Shown here in pieces: positions 47,101-58,495 of a DNA stretch of 64,000 nt. Source of the stretch: Carettochelys insculpta (lineage: Eukaryota; Chordata; Testudines; Carettochelyidae); the NCBI RefSeq assembly GCF_033958435.1, contig NC_134137.1, forward strand, positions 226,155,501 through 226,219,500, given 5' to 3'. Positions within the stretch are counted from its first letter, which is position 1; each line of letters starts with the position of its first letter. The notes under the pieces are model-generated. The model saw only the letters and a program-made list of their open reading frames with translations, did no database searches and was not told where the DNA came from. Position numbers and translations under genes: made by a program.

Positions 47101-50100
47101 ACAGCCTCACTGATTTCAACTTAAGGCAGCATTTTGACATTATCCTGACAGAGGAGCAGTTAATTGGATGAACTTTGCTTTTTTCAACATCATGAGACCA
47201 AGTTCAGTCCCGGTGTAACTCACCTTGACTTTAGTAGCTTTGTGTCTACTTACATCAGGGTTGACTTTGAGCCTATATTCAGAAGTGTTTTTCACCTAGG
47301 GATTAAGCAGAAAGATGTCTGGTGGGGCCATACAGCCTGTCAGACAGTTTTAATGTTTGTTTATGTATAGTGTGAGAATATAGCCTTTTAAATCCTTGTT
47401 TGGACTTGAATACTTTGTGTACAAGACTTTTCAGCATAAATACGTCAACTTACTGAACTTGGAAGTTGCCCTTCTGTGATCATCCTTTCAATGCCATTTC
47501 TAGTTCACAGCTGTATTGTTTAAAGCCTGTGGGGTGGTTTTTTTAGAAAACTCAGTCCAAGAAGCCACCATGTGTTCAAGCCTAAAAACATTAGTTTCCC
47601 TGACGTATGTCTTTGGTAGGGGAGGCTTTCAGTTATACAGTTTGACTAAACCATGGGTCCGTCATCTTATCATATGATGTGTTTGCCAGAGATGACTGAA
47701 CTGTTGTAACAAATGTTAAAATATTCAAAATAACTGACTCTTCTCTTCTCTCTGGGTTGTTTTTGTATTTGATGCACATTGTTTTACCAATAGCTGCTAT
47801 AATTCACTGGAACTCTGCCAGGTGAAACCACCAAGTTGGTTTAAGTATGGAATCTTTTGCAATGTGAGATTTAAAAACAAGAATTCCATTAAAATGTTAC
47901 GTATTTTACAGCTCCTTCACTCCCAAAATGGGGAGGGGAGAGAAGATCTAAGTAATAACACTATTTAGACAGAAGTCAATATGGCATTACACTTTATATT
48001 CTGGGAGATGTTATTTATTGCTGGGTAACCTTTTAAGCATTTTTAAGATGTTCATCTTTAAGATTTCTTTCATAGATGGTCTTCCGTGGCACAGTAACTT
48101 AAGTGATTTATAAAAAATCTGAAACTGCCTTTGACTTCTACCATTCATATAAATGTCTTTGCAGCTTATTTTGTACCTTTTCTTTTCCTAATGTAAGCTC
48201 TTTCAATAAACATAAGCTGTTCTGGAACACTGCAAACCTATGTTATTGTACTGATTCCCTGAATCTCTTTCTGGAGGATGAGATGTGATCGCCTAATAGA
48301 ACAGATATTTATACTGCAGGAGGAAATTGACAAGGTGGAAAGCAGGTCATTTTCGAATGGCAATGCCACAAAACGCCTGGGAAGCTGGGATGTCAGCACT
48401 AATCAATATATTCCACTATATCTATCACAAATCATTTCTAACAAAAACAAACTGGAGCCAGTGGAATGTAAGAATCAATTTACTACCAGCTTCAATTGTT
48501 GCTTGATGCTGAAGGACTAGAAATGCTCATGGGGATTTAGCACAGTAAAATGTCAATGCTTCTGGTGGTGTTAATATTTATATTATGGTAGTATCCACAG
48601 ACACTGATTGTCACTTGGGGTCCTGTTGTGTTGAGTGCTGCACAAACACATGAAAATATGATTCCTGCCCTCAAGAGTTAAGCTTAAAATTACATGACTT
48701 TATACACTGACAGCTAGTGGTGGTATTCTAACACCTGCTTTCATTAGCTGAGAAGCAAGTAATAAATAGCTGAAATGCACGTCCTGTATCTTGTCAAGAG
48801 AGAAATCTTTTCATGTACCTGAAAAAATATGACTTAGGGAAATAGGGGATAGTGTTTCTTCTCTAAGTACTGGGCAACAGGTTTTTCCTTCTTGTACATC
48901 CCCCACTGCACAGTAATTGAAGGTTTTCTAGAATGTAAGGTTCTTTGAGCATGTCTGTAAGTAAGCCATCTTTGATTTAATTTTTTTAACTTCCCCTTCA
49001 GTAGCTCCTTTTGTAAGGATACAAAATCATGGGTTAATATTTTTAATTTATACAAATGAAATAGAAAAGAGCACTGTTGTTTTCCATTCTGCAAAGTGAG
49101 GCTAAGTGAAAATGACCAGTCAGGTCCTGGTTTGTGTTCCCGGCATCAGACACTGACAAGGATGGGAAGAAGTCAGTCTGCATTAACATTGCTCCATTGT
49201 TTAAATTAGTCATCTGTTTTGGGGGCTCACCTCCTTTGTAGTCATGCAACATTAAAAAAAAAACTCAAACTTAAAACAAAGTACTTCTAAAGCTGAAGAC
49301 AGTTTTTCCTCTTCTGTCACCATTAAGTGAATTGTTATAAACAATTGAAGTGTCCATAACCAAATGACCATTTCACAAAACTAATCTTTTATTTCCCATT
49401 CCTATGAGCATTACATTTGTCTCCTCTGTTGTCGTAGTGATTTTAATATTTTCTCCTTTTAAGTTTTCAATGTGGTTTTAGTGAAAGGTGTAGGCTTGAA
49501 AACCCCACTAGTAAGGGTCTTTGGCTACAGAATCAGCATAGTGCAGGTTAACACCAGTATAAACTTCCACATCCCTTACCACTAATTGCTTCAATTATGC
49601 CCTGGAGAGAACAGCTGAGTTGAAATACTAGGCACTTGCCTACTTAAAATGCTGTGCTATTGTAGTACTTCAATCCAGATGCTAAATGGGATGACAGGAG
49701 ATGTTCTTCCAACCCTGTGAATGAATAGCTACTCAACCAAAAATATTTTTCTGTTGACTTGGTGCTGTCTAAACAAGGAGATTAGATTGATTTAACAGGG
49801 CTGCCCAGGAATGTGGATTTGGTAGTTGGACTGTCTTAATCTTTATGTAGACCAGGCTTAGGCCTATTTTTGTTCATATTGGGAATTTGCCCCCGTTAGT
49901 GATCTGTGGCCAGCCATTGGATTAACAAGCACTTATCCAAACCCTGAATGAGGTCAAAGCTGTGCCTTTCACTGCTGTGTTCTTCACAGACTGCAGTTTT
50001 ACGGTCAATGGCTGGAACTGGAACAAATCCCCACTGTGAACAAGGGCCGTTTAGCTACCAGCCCTCATACCTTTTCAGTCAGCCAGGTCCAAATGAGAAA

Positions 50101-50445
50101 TGCAGCTTATGAAATATCCCAAATGAGGAGGACAGACAATCCATGTGGGAAACTTGAAAGTATTGTGGCACTCATTCCTTTGTGTGAATAACTGCTTACA
50201 GTCTCAGCTGCTTTGCTCCCCATTTTTGATGTAAATTATCAGGAATAAATGTGAGGACGCCGCCCTTGTGTGGCAGGTAAGAGATGTTGGGACTAACCTC
50301 AGTGTCGTTCCTTGAAGTCAGGACTCTTTGAGAGGTATGCTGGCACCTCTGTGAAGACTGATGGAAGTGGTGCTAATTGTGGCGACGGTGACATTCTGCC
50401 TTAGGGAGCTAAACGGCCATCAAAAGTAACAACTTGTATTTATAG
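41198..50445 (+). other. 3' flank of SLC22A15: probable long 3' UTR, poor in repeats
   Basis: This stretch contains no recognisable exon and almost no interspersed repeat, apart from a possible L2/CR1-like fragment near 48600-48690. Several AATAAA hexamers occur (44317, 45144, 45302, and one near 48204 followed by a GT-rich stretch), so the transcript end is not determinable. The first few kilobases are very probably 3' UTR; the remainder is unassigned. Open frames here are short and lack codon structure. Confidence 0.5.
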
Positions 50446-50575
50446 TAACAGAGAGGGAGCCATGCTAGTCTATACACTATCAAAACAAAAAAGCAGTCAA
50501 GTAGCACTTTAAAGACTAACAAAATAATTTATTAGGTGACCTTTTGTGGGACAGACCCACTTCTTCATGTCTGAC
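50446..50575 (-). repeat. Penelope-type 3' tail (variant)
   Basis: GAGCCATGCTAGTCTATAC, AGTAGCACTTTAAAGACTAA and GTGGGACAGACCCACTTCTT identify the variant tail in minus orientation. Confidence 0.65.
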
Positions 50576-51692
50576 CTGAATCAGATTCAAACCGGTAAGA
50601 GAGAGGTGAAAAATCTCTTACGTTGTAGCTTCCCAGATGGGTTTTAAAAAGAGTTAATGTCTGAACAAGGCTTTTTCCAGAATTGTCTGTTTACATCTTT
50701 TTTTTTAGTGGATAGAGATGAGACAAACAGCGGTAGCCAAATTGTCTTGGAATTTCTGAAGAGAACAACTGAAGTCTTGTCCTGCTGCTGTGAAGAGTAA
50801 TTTCACTGAGCAACTCCTGGATGCTTTGGGGATGCGGGGGAGGGTGCGGCACAAGCTGGTGCTGTAGTTATAGCACCTGTCTCTTAGGTCACGTTACGGG
50901 TGGTGAGCGAATGGCTGGCTTGAAGAGACTAGCCCCCAGTCCCACCCCTGCTTCTCTGCCCTTTGAAGCCCACCCAGGTCCTATTGCAACTCCTGTCCCC
51001 TGGCTGGCACCTGCAGCTTCCCCATTGTGGGCAACAGCTGGCCCCAGCTCAAAGCTAGCACCCCCCTGCCCCCCACTGGGATACCAGGTTGTCAGGCAGT
51101 GTGTTCCCAGCCCTTCTCTGCACCCCTCCCCCACAAGAGCTGCACACCTCAGTCTTCCCAGCTCCAGAGTACCAGCTGGCTGAGAAGCATGGGCCATGCT
51201 GCCAGACCTGACCTCCAACCATCATCCCCAGCCCTGAGTCAAGAGGTGGGAAGGAGCCTGAACTGGGATGGCATGTGGGTGGCTACCCATGCTGCTTGGG
51301 TAGGCAGCACTTTCCTCTGTTTTCATTACCCTCTGGCCACAGGACACATACATAATTCACGACGTTTCCAAGGGGATCTCTCTGACTGAAACTATCTGTG
51401 CACTTTTTAAATGAGCCATTCGTCAAAATGTTATTTGATGTGCTGCAATACCACAGAGCCTGCTTTCCTGCCCTCCTGGGTACCCTCAACTGTGTCCTGC
51501 AGAGCCAGGCCCTCAGTCCCCCTCAAGCACTGACATAGTGGTGAGGTCCCGGCCATATGCACTGTAATCCAGGCACTGAGATCTGCTCAGCTCGGGGAAG
51601 ATTCATCCAAAGAGGTTTGTCCCAGCACCCAAATGCACAGCCCCCTGGGACCTGAATCCCAGGTAAATCCATTTTACTACATATACAGAGCC
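50576..51692. other. Unassigned stretch between Penelope tail and DIRS
   Basis: GC-rich between 50.9 and 51.3 kb, with no recognised repeat family or exon. Open frames there (for example 50821-51183) are proline/serine-rich products of composition. Confidence 0.4.
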
Positions 51693-51875
51693 AGTTCTTC
51701 GAGTAGTGTCCGTGTATGTGCTCCACTCTGGGTGTTGACACATCCTCACACTGGTGTTCGAGATTCTTCTGTAGCTGTGGTTTCCCATGCATGTGCAATA
51801 GCAGTTCCTCATGTTATCTTGCATGCGTGTGGGGTGGGCCCCTCAGTTCCTTCTCTGCCATCCTTGGCTGCAGAC
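51693..51875 (+). repeat. DIRS left inverted terminal repeat
   Basis: CTCCACTCTGGGTGTTGACA, CATCCTCACACTGGTGTTCG and GTGGTTTCCCATGCATGTGC correspond to the reverse complement of 55660-55800 in the right terminus. Confidence 0.75.
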
Positions 51876-52302
51876 GGAGCTCTGCTCTCTCTCTCTCTGT
51901 CTGAAACACAAGGAAGAGTTTAGTTTGATAGCTTAGCATTTGTTCTACCCTTATCCAAGTTATTGCTCCAATTCAAAGTTCCCTTCTGATCCCCTAAAAA
52001 AAGTTAGTGTTAGAAATAGTAGCTGTGTTTTCGCCATGCTGGACTCCCTCGGCTTCAAGCAACGTGCAGGGAAGCCATGCCAGCCTCTAACAGCCATTCC
52101 TACCGCATTTAGTGTCAGCCACCAAAACCAATCCTGCAGCCATTGCTCCAGCCTTGTGGCCGGGGCAGGAAGGACTGAACCAACAGGCTCAAGACTCATC
52201 TATACAAAAAGACCCTTCAACCACTGGACCTAGAGCATTTCTCCACCAAGAAACTGGAATGGGACACCAAGGGTATGGACTCTGTGCATCCCTCTACCTC
52301 AG

Positions 52303-52971
52303 TTGGCTAGGGTCACTGCCACCACTGGGGTCATGAGGCACATGTTGTGGCTGCAGCCCATGGGGGTCACCAGTGACCTGCAGCAGAAAGTAGAGGACCG
52401 TCCTTTCAACAAACATCACCTGTTCACAGAAAAGACGGACCATTTCCTTCACTCTATGACATATTCTCATACTATGCTGCATATGCTGGAGAGGTACACG
52501 CCCTCCACATTTAGGCAGACCCGGTACTATCCCTATCAAAGACCATGGGAGCAGTTCCAGCAGCAACCACAACTCTTTGAACCTTGCCAAGGACACAGAT
52601 CCCAGTGGCGAGGACCTCACCAGCAATCGCACCAACAGCCCATGCGTCCCACCCTCAAGAGCCTAAGCAGCAGTTTAGAGGGTGTGTGTAGGAGCCTGAG
52701 AGACCTTTCTGCTCCAGCCATTGCACAGTATGGTCGCCATTCATTCCACCACCGCCTCCTTCTGAGCCGCCATTACCTTGGACAAGTAGGTCCTGGAGCT
52801 AGTGGCCCAGGGGCATTCTATCATGTTTATCTCTCCCCTCCTACCCTGTCCCTCTTCAGGGACCCCTCTCACGAGCATCTCCTTGAGCAAGTGATGGAGC
52901 ACCTTCTCCATCTGGGCACCATCAAGTTGGTCCCGGTAGAGTTTCAGGGCAGGGGGTGGTTCTCCACATAG
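52303..52971 (+). pseudogene. DIRS gag-like region
   Basis: A 222-codon frame holds a Tyr-Tyr-Pro-Tyr segment (RYYPYQRPW) followed by Gln/His-rich sequence, as in the C-terminal part of DIRS gag. Its last part (EHLLEQVMEHLLHLGTIKLV) approaches the start of the polymerase. The beginning is unclear and the frame ends in a stop at 52969-52971, where polymerase-like sequence follows. Function is inferred from position and composition only. Confidence 0.45.
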
Positions 52972-53058
52972 TTCCTAACCCAAAAGAAAAACACAGCATG
53001 GAGGCCCATCCTCAACCTCTGGAGGCTCAACAAACACGTTCAATATTGATGGTTCAAG

Positions 53059-53517
53059 ATGGTGACCCTTGCACCCATTATTCCAGCACTGGATAGAAAT
53101 GACTGGCTCTCAGCTCTTGACCTACAAGATGCCTATTTCCACATCACAATCCACCTGGTGTACAGCTGCTTCCTTCATTTTACTGTAGGATCCCACCACT
53201 ATCAATATAGGGTTCTCCCATTTGGGCTCTCCACCATGACCAGGGTGTTCTCCCAGACTAACGGATGTGGCCGCCTACCACATCGTCACAGGATGATCAT
53301 CCTCCCCCATCTGGACGATTGTCTCCGTAAAAGGGCCGTAATTCCTAGAGGTGCTTTGAATGGTGATGGTCACCACAGACCTCCTGTTCATCCTGGGCTT
53401 CCACGCTTCGACCCATGCAGTCCCTCGAGTTCATCGGAGCCCACATTAGCACTACCACCACCAGGGCCACTCTCCTGCTTCGAAGATTCCAGGCCCTGCT
53501 CAGTCTCATCCTGGTGA
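53059..53517 (+). pseudogene. DIRS reverse transcriptase fragment
   Basis: Motifs in order: LSALDLQDAYFHITIH (RT block A with its catalytic Asp), YQYRVLPFGLSTMTRVF (block B) and HLDD at 53308-53319 (block C, where Tyr of the usual YLDD is replaced by His). After block C the reading degenerates into a shifted frame. These are typical DIRS-group RT motifs. Confidence 0.75.
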
Positions 53518-53659
53518 TGCAGCTGTCTCACAGTGTCACAGTGCTATGCTCCGGCCAGGGACCCGCAGTCTAAATCTGTAGCCGTACAGCTGCGCATTCT
53601 TGCCTCCCTTCAGTGGCAGATGGGCCTAGACAACATTTTCACCAGGGTGCCATTCTACT

Positions 53660-54020
53660 GACTGCCCCCATCTATTATCCTGACTATGGATGCCTTCTTT
53701 ATGGGATGGGGGGGCCCATTTGGGTTCCTTAACAATCCAGGGCAAAAGATCCTTCACTGAGCAAGCGCACCACACAAACCTCTTGGAACTCACAGGAGTC
53801 TACTACACTTGCCAGCATTTCTGATGGCACCAAACACACAGGTCGATCAACATCCTCATGGACACCACCCACATGCATTATATAAATTGTCGAGGCAGGG
53901 TTTGGTCCCTACCCTTGTGCGCAGAAGCCATAAGACTGTGAACTTGGTGCCTTCAGCACCACGTTACTCTGGTGACCACGTATCTGCCTGGGGTGCTGGA
54001 TGTGACCTCTGATGCCCTCA
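53660..54020 (+). pseudogene. DIRS RNase H fragment
   Basis: The sequence around 53680-53720 encodes TMDAFFMGWGGPFG, the first-Asp motif of the RNase H domain after DIRS RT. The following part is split across frames up to about 54010. The evidence is one motif plus position between RT and recombinase. Confidence 0.55.
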
Positions 54021-54864
54021 GTTTCTCATGCAGCGATCACCACAAGTGGAAGATCAACACGGTCGCCATCAACCACATGCCCCAGCTTTGAGACCAGCCA
54101 TGCATAGACCTGTTTGCAATCCGAGTCACCAGAAAGTGCCATCAGGATTGCTCCAGAGCAGGTCTGGGGAGACACTCCTTCAGGGACACCTTCTCCATCA
54201 AATGGGATGCTCCCCTTCTTTATGCATTTCCTCCCCTTCCCTTGATTTACAAGCTTCTGGTCAAGGTCAGACTGGAGCAGGCTCACCTCATCCTGATAGC
54301 CCCAGTGTGGCTGAGACGAACTTGGTATCCTTACCAGTACTGGCTGTTAGTGGTGACTCCATATCCCTTTCCTCCTTGTCGCAACTTTCTGTCTCATGAC
54401 TTCGGCCACACCCTTCACCCCGATCCGTTCAGACTGTGTCTTTGCATGTGGCTCCTTCATGGTTCCAGAATGCCAAAATTGCATGATCTGAGAGGGTGAA
54501 GAGGGTTCCCGTTAACAGCAGATGGTTGTCCACCTGCAAATCTGACCTCTACAACTGGACACAGTTCCTTCAGTGATTGGATGCTAATCATCCTATGCCT
54601 TTTCACACCGTGGCCCTTCGCATCTTCCTTCTACCTGCTGCACCCGCGTGAATGAGGCGTAGCCCTCAGTACTGTATGGGTGCATGCCAGAGCGTTGACA
54701 GCATTCCACTGAGTGGAGGGTGGAAATTCCTTCCTCACCTATCCCATCGCCAAACATTTTCTGACAGGTGTGTAAAACACCTTTCCATCAGTATGTCCTC
54801 TGGTCCCTATTTGGGACCTTAACTATGTACTCAACTGCCTCATGAAACTGCCCTTTGAATCCTG

Positions 54865-55484
54865 GTGACATGTTCCTGGCCCCATCTGTTGACGAAGGTC
54901 TCATTTTTGGTTGCTATCTCATCGGCCAGGAAGGACAGGAAGCTTGCTTGTCTTTTATGGCTGAACCTCCTAACAGGGTGTTTTACCAAGGATAGAGTTA
55001 CCCTTTGCCCTCATCCTCAGCTTCTCCCTAAGGTTCCCTCTCCATTTCACATCAACGAAACTATCCACTTGCCTGCATTCTTCCTGAAGCCTCACTCCAA
55101 TCTTCTGCATGCAGTGTGGCCTGCTCTGGACATTCTTGGGGCATTGGCCTTCTACAGTGATCACACACAGCCTTGGCACAAGTCTCCTAGGCTCTTCCTA
55201 TCCTTTTCCGAGTGATCCAAGGTCCTGCCCATTTCGTCTCAATGACTCTCCAAGTGGATCTCCACCTGTATTCGTGCTTGCTGCACACTTCGCCATTCTA
55301 TCAGGGCTGTGCCTTCCACCACTGCCTGCTCAAGAACATACCCCTTACAGACATATGCAGGGCAGCGATATGGTCTTCCAGCAACACGTTTGCACAGCCC
55401 TATGCTCTTTCATCTTCCATTGCTTCCTCCATTCAAGTGGGTCGAGCAGTTCTGTTGATTGGAGGTGGGTTTGGAGCCCAATAG
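54865..55484 (+). pseudogene. DIRS tyrosine recombinase fragment
   Basis: The recombinase joins circular DNA into the genome without an integrase. Conserved pieces: SARKDRKL with the first catalytic Arg in codon 54928-54930; H-S-I-R (HxxR) at 55294-55305; and TDICRAAIWSS ... Tyr codon at 55401-55403. The frame shifts between HxxR and the Tyr, so the four catalytic positions are all recognisable but not in one frame. Many substitutions elsewhere. Confidence 0.7.
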
Positions 55485-55517
55485 TGATTACAAAGTGCAA
55501 CTACTGCTTTATAGTTA

Positions 55518-55617
55518 CCCAGAGTGGGGCACCACAGGGACGCTACTCGAAGAGGAAGTTATTCACCTTGTGCAGCAACAATGGTTTTTTGAGATGTGTG
55601 TACCCAGGGGTGCTCCA
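55518..55617. repeat. DIRS internal complementary region
   Basis: The first part (55518-55553) is complementary to the outer left terminus (51693-51733); the second (55551-55617, GAAGTTATTCACCTTGTGCA onward) is complementary to the outer right terminus (55788-55860). This two-part layout is the hallmark that lets DIRS RNA be converted into a circular DNA. Confidence 0.75.
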
Positions 55618-55659
55618 CTTCCTTCCCTCCTTCCTTTGCAGTGTCCTCCTCTATTTGCT

Positions 55660-55860
55660 AGTCTAGAGAAGGAATGGAGGGGTGCACTCCAGATAGCACA
55701 AGGAGATGCTGCTGCGCATGCACAGCAGAGGAAACCACACCTAAAAAAAAGACTCTCCAAGTGCCAGCGCGAGGATGTACCGACACCCAGAGTGGAGCAC
55801 CCATGGGGGACGCACATCTCAAAGACCCACTGTTACTGCACAAGGTGAGTAACTTCCTCT
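55660..55860 (+). repeat. DIRS right inverted terminal repeat
   Basis: Ends with CACAAGGTGAGTAACTTCCT. Its inner part is the inverted copy of the left terminus and its outer part pairs with the internal complementary region. Confidence 0.75.
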
Positions 55861-56177
55861 TCATGTTGTTTGCCCTCTTTCTCCAGGTAGAGAGAGAGAG
55901 AGGAACAAGGGCTTGCCCCCACAGGTAACAATTATTTACACTGGGTTATTAATGAACAAATGTGATTTATATGCTACCTTTTATACTTAATGAAGTGGTC
56001 ATAAGAGGTTTCTAAGCAAGATAAAAGAGAAGACTTCAAGCTACATTCAATACAGTAAGAAACTTCTTGTATGTATTACCTCACCTTCAGGTTTTGAAAA
56101 GCTGCCTTCACAGGCTGTAAAGCCTCCCAATCTGTATTCAGTCCTTTCCTTCTTTCAGCCTTATGGAAGGGGACCAT
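55861..56177. other. Short unassigned spacer
   Basis: Between DIRS and the retroviral LTR; no feature recognised. Confidence 0.4.
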
Positions 56178-57104
56178 TGGCCCCTTACTAAAACTCGCTG
56201 GGGAGGTCTGGTTGGCTAGCCCCAGAACCGATAGAATGGGGAGGGTTCATGAGAAATCAGGACTCTGAGATACAGTGCCCAGGAACAATGGAAAGAGGTT
56301 AACACAGCAGGTCAGCCTGATTGACAGGGCAGGTGTTGTGCTGAAAAGTACTGCAGGGGATCTTTTCTGGGGAAAAGGCAAAATGCCGCATTTATTCGTA
56401 ATACACATATAGCAATCAACGCTTATCATATGCATGTGATATACCCCATTCCCATTTACACACACACACATTCCTGTCTCGTTACTGTTACCAGTAGTTG
56501 CTTGCCATAACTGCACTGGCCAGGTGAGTTAGATGCGGGAGGGGTAGAGCTGGGCTTCTGCTGATCTGGATTGGTGTTCCAGTGATGACAAGACAAATCC
56601 CGGGGTCCCTGCGCAAGATGCCTTCATTTATACAGTCCTCTCTCTCAGGCAGGTTGTCACAGGTTAGCCATCTCATGCATATGCATAATCTGAGAGAGCA
56701 GTCTTAAGAATATGCATTTAGCACCTTCTGGGTGGTGCTTCCAAAGTCAGACACTTGCTGGTGATTCCCAAGGCGTCCATGTGTCCAGTCTTCTTTCAAT
56801 GGGCCCACTTCACAGGTTCCATTGTTCTTCTCACTGGTCTTGGATCTACCTTCTCCATACCTGGAGGTGCTTGTCTCCCACACCTTTCCATTCACACCTC
56901 ATTCACTCAACAGGGCAAGCAATTAAGCAATCCAAAAGAAAGGGTACAGAGAGTTTTGTCTTTACCTTCCCTACTTCTAGGAACTGTTCTACAAAATATA
57001 ACTAAATTTCTACATAGCAGGGCTTAATACACTGATACATAAAATGACTTGACAATATTTAAAAACTCCAATGAGAAGATAGTTAAAACAGAGATGTATC
57101 TACA
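56178..57104 (-). repeat. Endogenous retrovirus LTR (probable 3' LTR, minus strand)
   Basis: Read on the minus strand, a polypurine tract (AAAAGGGGG, 57117-57109) precedes a TG-starting segment at 57104. Promoter-like TATAAATG lies at 56632-56625 and a poly(A) signal AATAAA at 56396-56391, the spacing expected of U3-R-U5. The distal end is uncertain (56178 or 56334). No matching 5' LTR is seen to the right, so the provirus is incomplete. Confidence 0.55.
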
Positions 57105-57117
57105 TTGTCCCCCTTTT

Positions 57118-57720
57118 GACCCCTCGAACAATTCTTGAGTGGGTCACATTTAAATTCTTATGTATTTGTTTCCGCGCTATGTATCAATACATGGCTTCTG
57201 GTTGGGGTTTTAATCTGAGGTATATTCTTTTTGTCCAATAACACATACAGAACATTAGGATGAGCACAATAATTATGACCCCAATAAGACAAAGATGGGA
57301 TGGAAAGCTGTATTTAGGATTGCAGACCAAATGGGTGCCCACCCCTTAAAAACACCATACCAAAGATGAATGCTTATTACGGTATTTTAGAAAACAACTG
57401 TTGCCATCTTTAAGATTTTGACAAGGTCATGCTGGTGGGCCTTTTTCAATTGTGTATTCTAGCAGTTACAGAGCCTGTTTGCCAGTACCTTAGCACACAA
57501 CACTTCAACTCCTAGGTCAGTATTGCCCAAAACAGTGTTTATTACAGAAGGTGAGAGCTCTTTTCCCAGGCTACCCACCCCTTGTAGGAGCAAAGCAAAT
57601 TTTTTTTTAGTAGCAGCTGTACCTTCATGGGGCCTCAACAGTACTGTCCTTTACAGTAATCAGGGAAGGTTTAAAAATGACCTCATGCTTTTAATTGTAT
57701 GGAACATTTAGGTGCATTTT
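57118..57720 (-). pseudogene. Decayed retroviral env, transmembrane-subunit remnant
   Basis: On the minus strand, directly upstream of the polypurine tract, a segment from 57286 to about 57225 encodes a hydrophobic anchor (IGVIIIVLILMFC) followed by basic residues. About 57620-57400 encodes an ectodomain-like stretch rich in Leu/Val heptads and Cys, interrupted by a stop. Position before the polypurine tract and LTR fits env. It is broken and non-functional. Confidence 0.5.
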
Positions 57721-57975
57721 GCTTGGCTTGCAATCAAACATTTTAATTAACACTGAATTATGGTTTTATATACTCATTCTTTTCATTTTTCCCAACAGAT
57801 AAATCTTGTGTTTTATGTATGTTTCCCCTTTAAAAGTGCCTTTGCCACTTTTCTAATTTTTTCTATCAGCAAGACTTGAATTCCTTGGCCTCTCCCCTTT
57901 TGAGACACTGGTTTCTGTCAACAGAGTTAAAATGCTTAATGCTTATTAAACCCTTTCCGCCTAATGCAGTATTAT

Positions 57976-58403
57976 TCTCAACAGAGTACACAACAATGCT
58001 CCCATTTAGTCTTCATGGAGCACCAGCCACCTTCCAACACTTGATGGACAAACTGTTGTGACCCCACACCAGGTATGCGGCCGCCTACCTAGACGACATA
58101 GTGATACATACCCCGGACTGGGAAACCCACCTGGAATGGGTAGAGGCCATCCTAGACACCTTTAGGAGAGCAAGCCTCACGGCAAACCCTTCTAAGTGTG
58201 CCGTGGGGTTTGCTGAGGCCAAATATCTCAGGTATGTTGTGGGGAAGTGGGTAGTAAAGCCACAGCTAAACAAGCTAGAGGCCATTCAGCAGTGGCCTCA
58301 ACCTAAATGGAAAAAACAGGTCCAGGCTTTCCCGGGGGTTGTGGGGTATTATCGACGGTTCATTCCCCATTTTGCTTCATGGGTGAGCCCCCTGACAAAC
58401 TAG
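57976..58403 (+). pseudogene. Ty3/gypsy reverse transcriptase fragment
   Basis: Plus-strand motifs: LPFSLHGAPATFQHLMD (block B), YLDD at 58086-58097 (block C), then SKCAVGFAEAKYL and GYYRRFIPHF (thumb/connection), the order and spacing of Ty3/gypsy RT. A TGA at 58059-58061 interrupts it and it stops at 58403. It lies in opposite orientation to the retroviral remnant on both sides, suggesting a nested fragment; GCAGTA occurs at both edges but may be chance. Confidence 0.75.
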
Positions 58404-58495
58404 CAGTAAGACAGACAGACACAAGACAAATACAAACATAAAACAATCTTTGTTGCGACAATAGGTACGTGGTATTATAGGGTGTTCAGCTGGTA

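Larger units (their letters stand above)
51693..55860 (+). mobile_element. DIRS-type tyrosine-recombinase retrotransposon (decayed)
   Basis: The element has inverted rather than direct terminal repeats: the left end (51693-51875, with AGTTCTTCGAGTAGTGTCC and CTCCACTCTGGGTGTTGACA) is complementary to the right end (about 55660-55800). An internal complementary region sits just inside the right terminus. Between them are remnants of gag, a reverse transcriptase of the DIRS type, RNase H and a tyrosine recombinase, in plus orientation. At about 4.2 kb it is shorter than typical full-length vertebrate copies and has several frameshifts and stops, so it cannot be autonomous. Confidence 0.85.

Noticed and set aside
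48103..48520. Possible small coding exons downstream of SLC22A15
   Set aside because: Frames are short, end without splice signals and show no codon pattern; more likely 3' UTR or intergenic sequence.
50821..51389. Overlapping 120-codon plus-strand frames
   Set aside because: Pro/Ser/Ala-rich, overlapping in several frames, no recognisable start or splice context; composition artefact.
52303..55484. Host gene encoding a polymerase-like protein
   Set aside because: RT, RNase H and recombinase motifs with inverted termini and an internal complementary region show a DIRS retrotransposon, and frames are broken.
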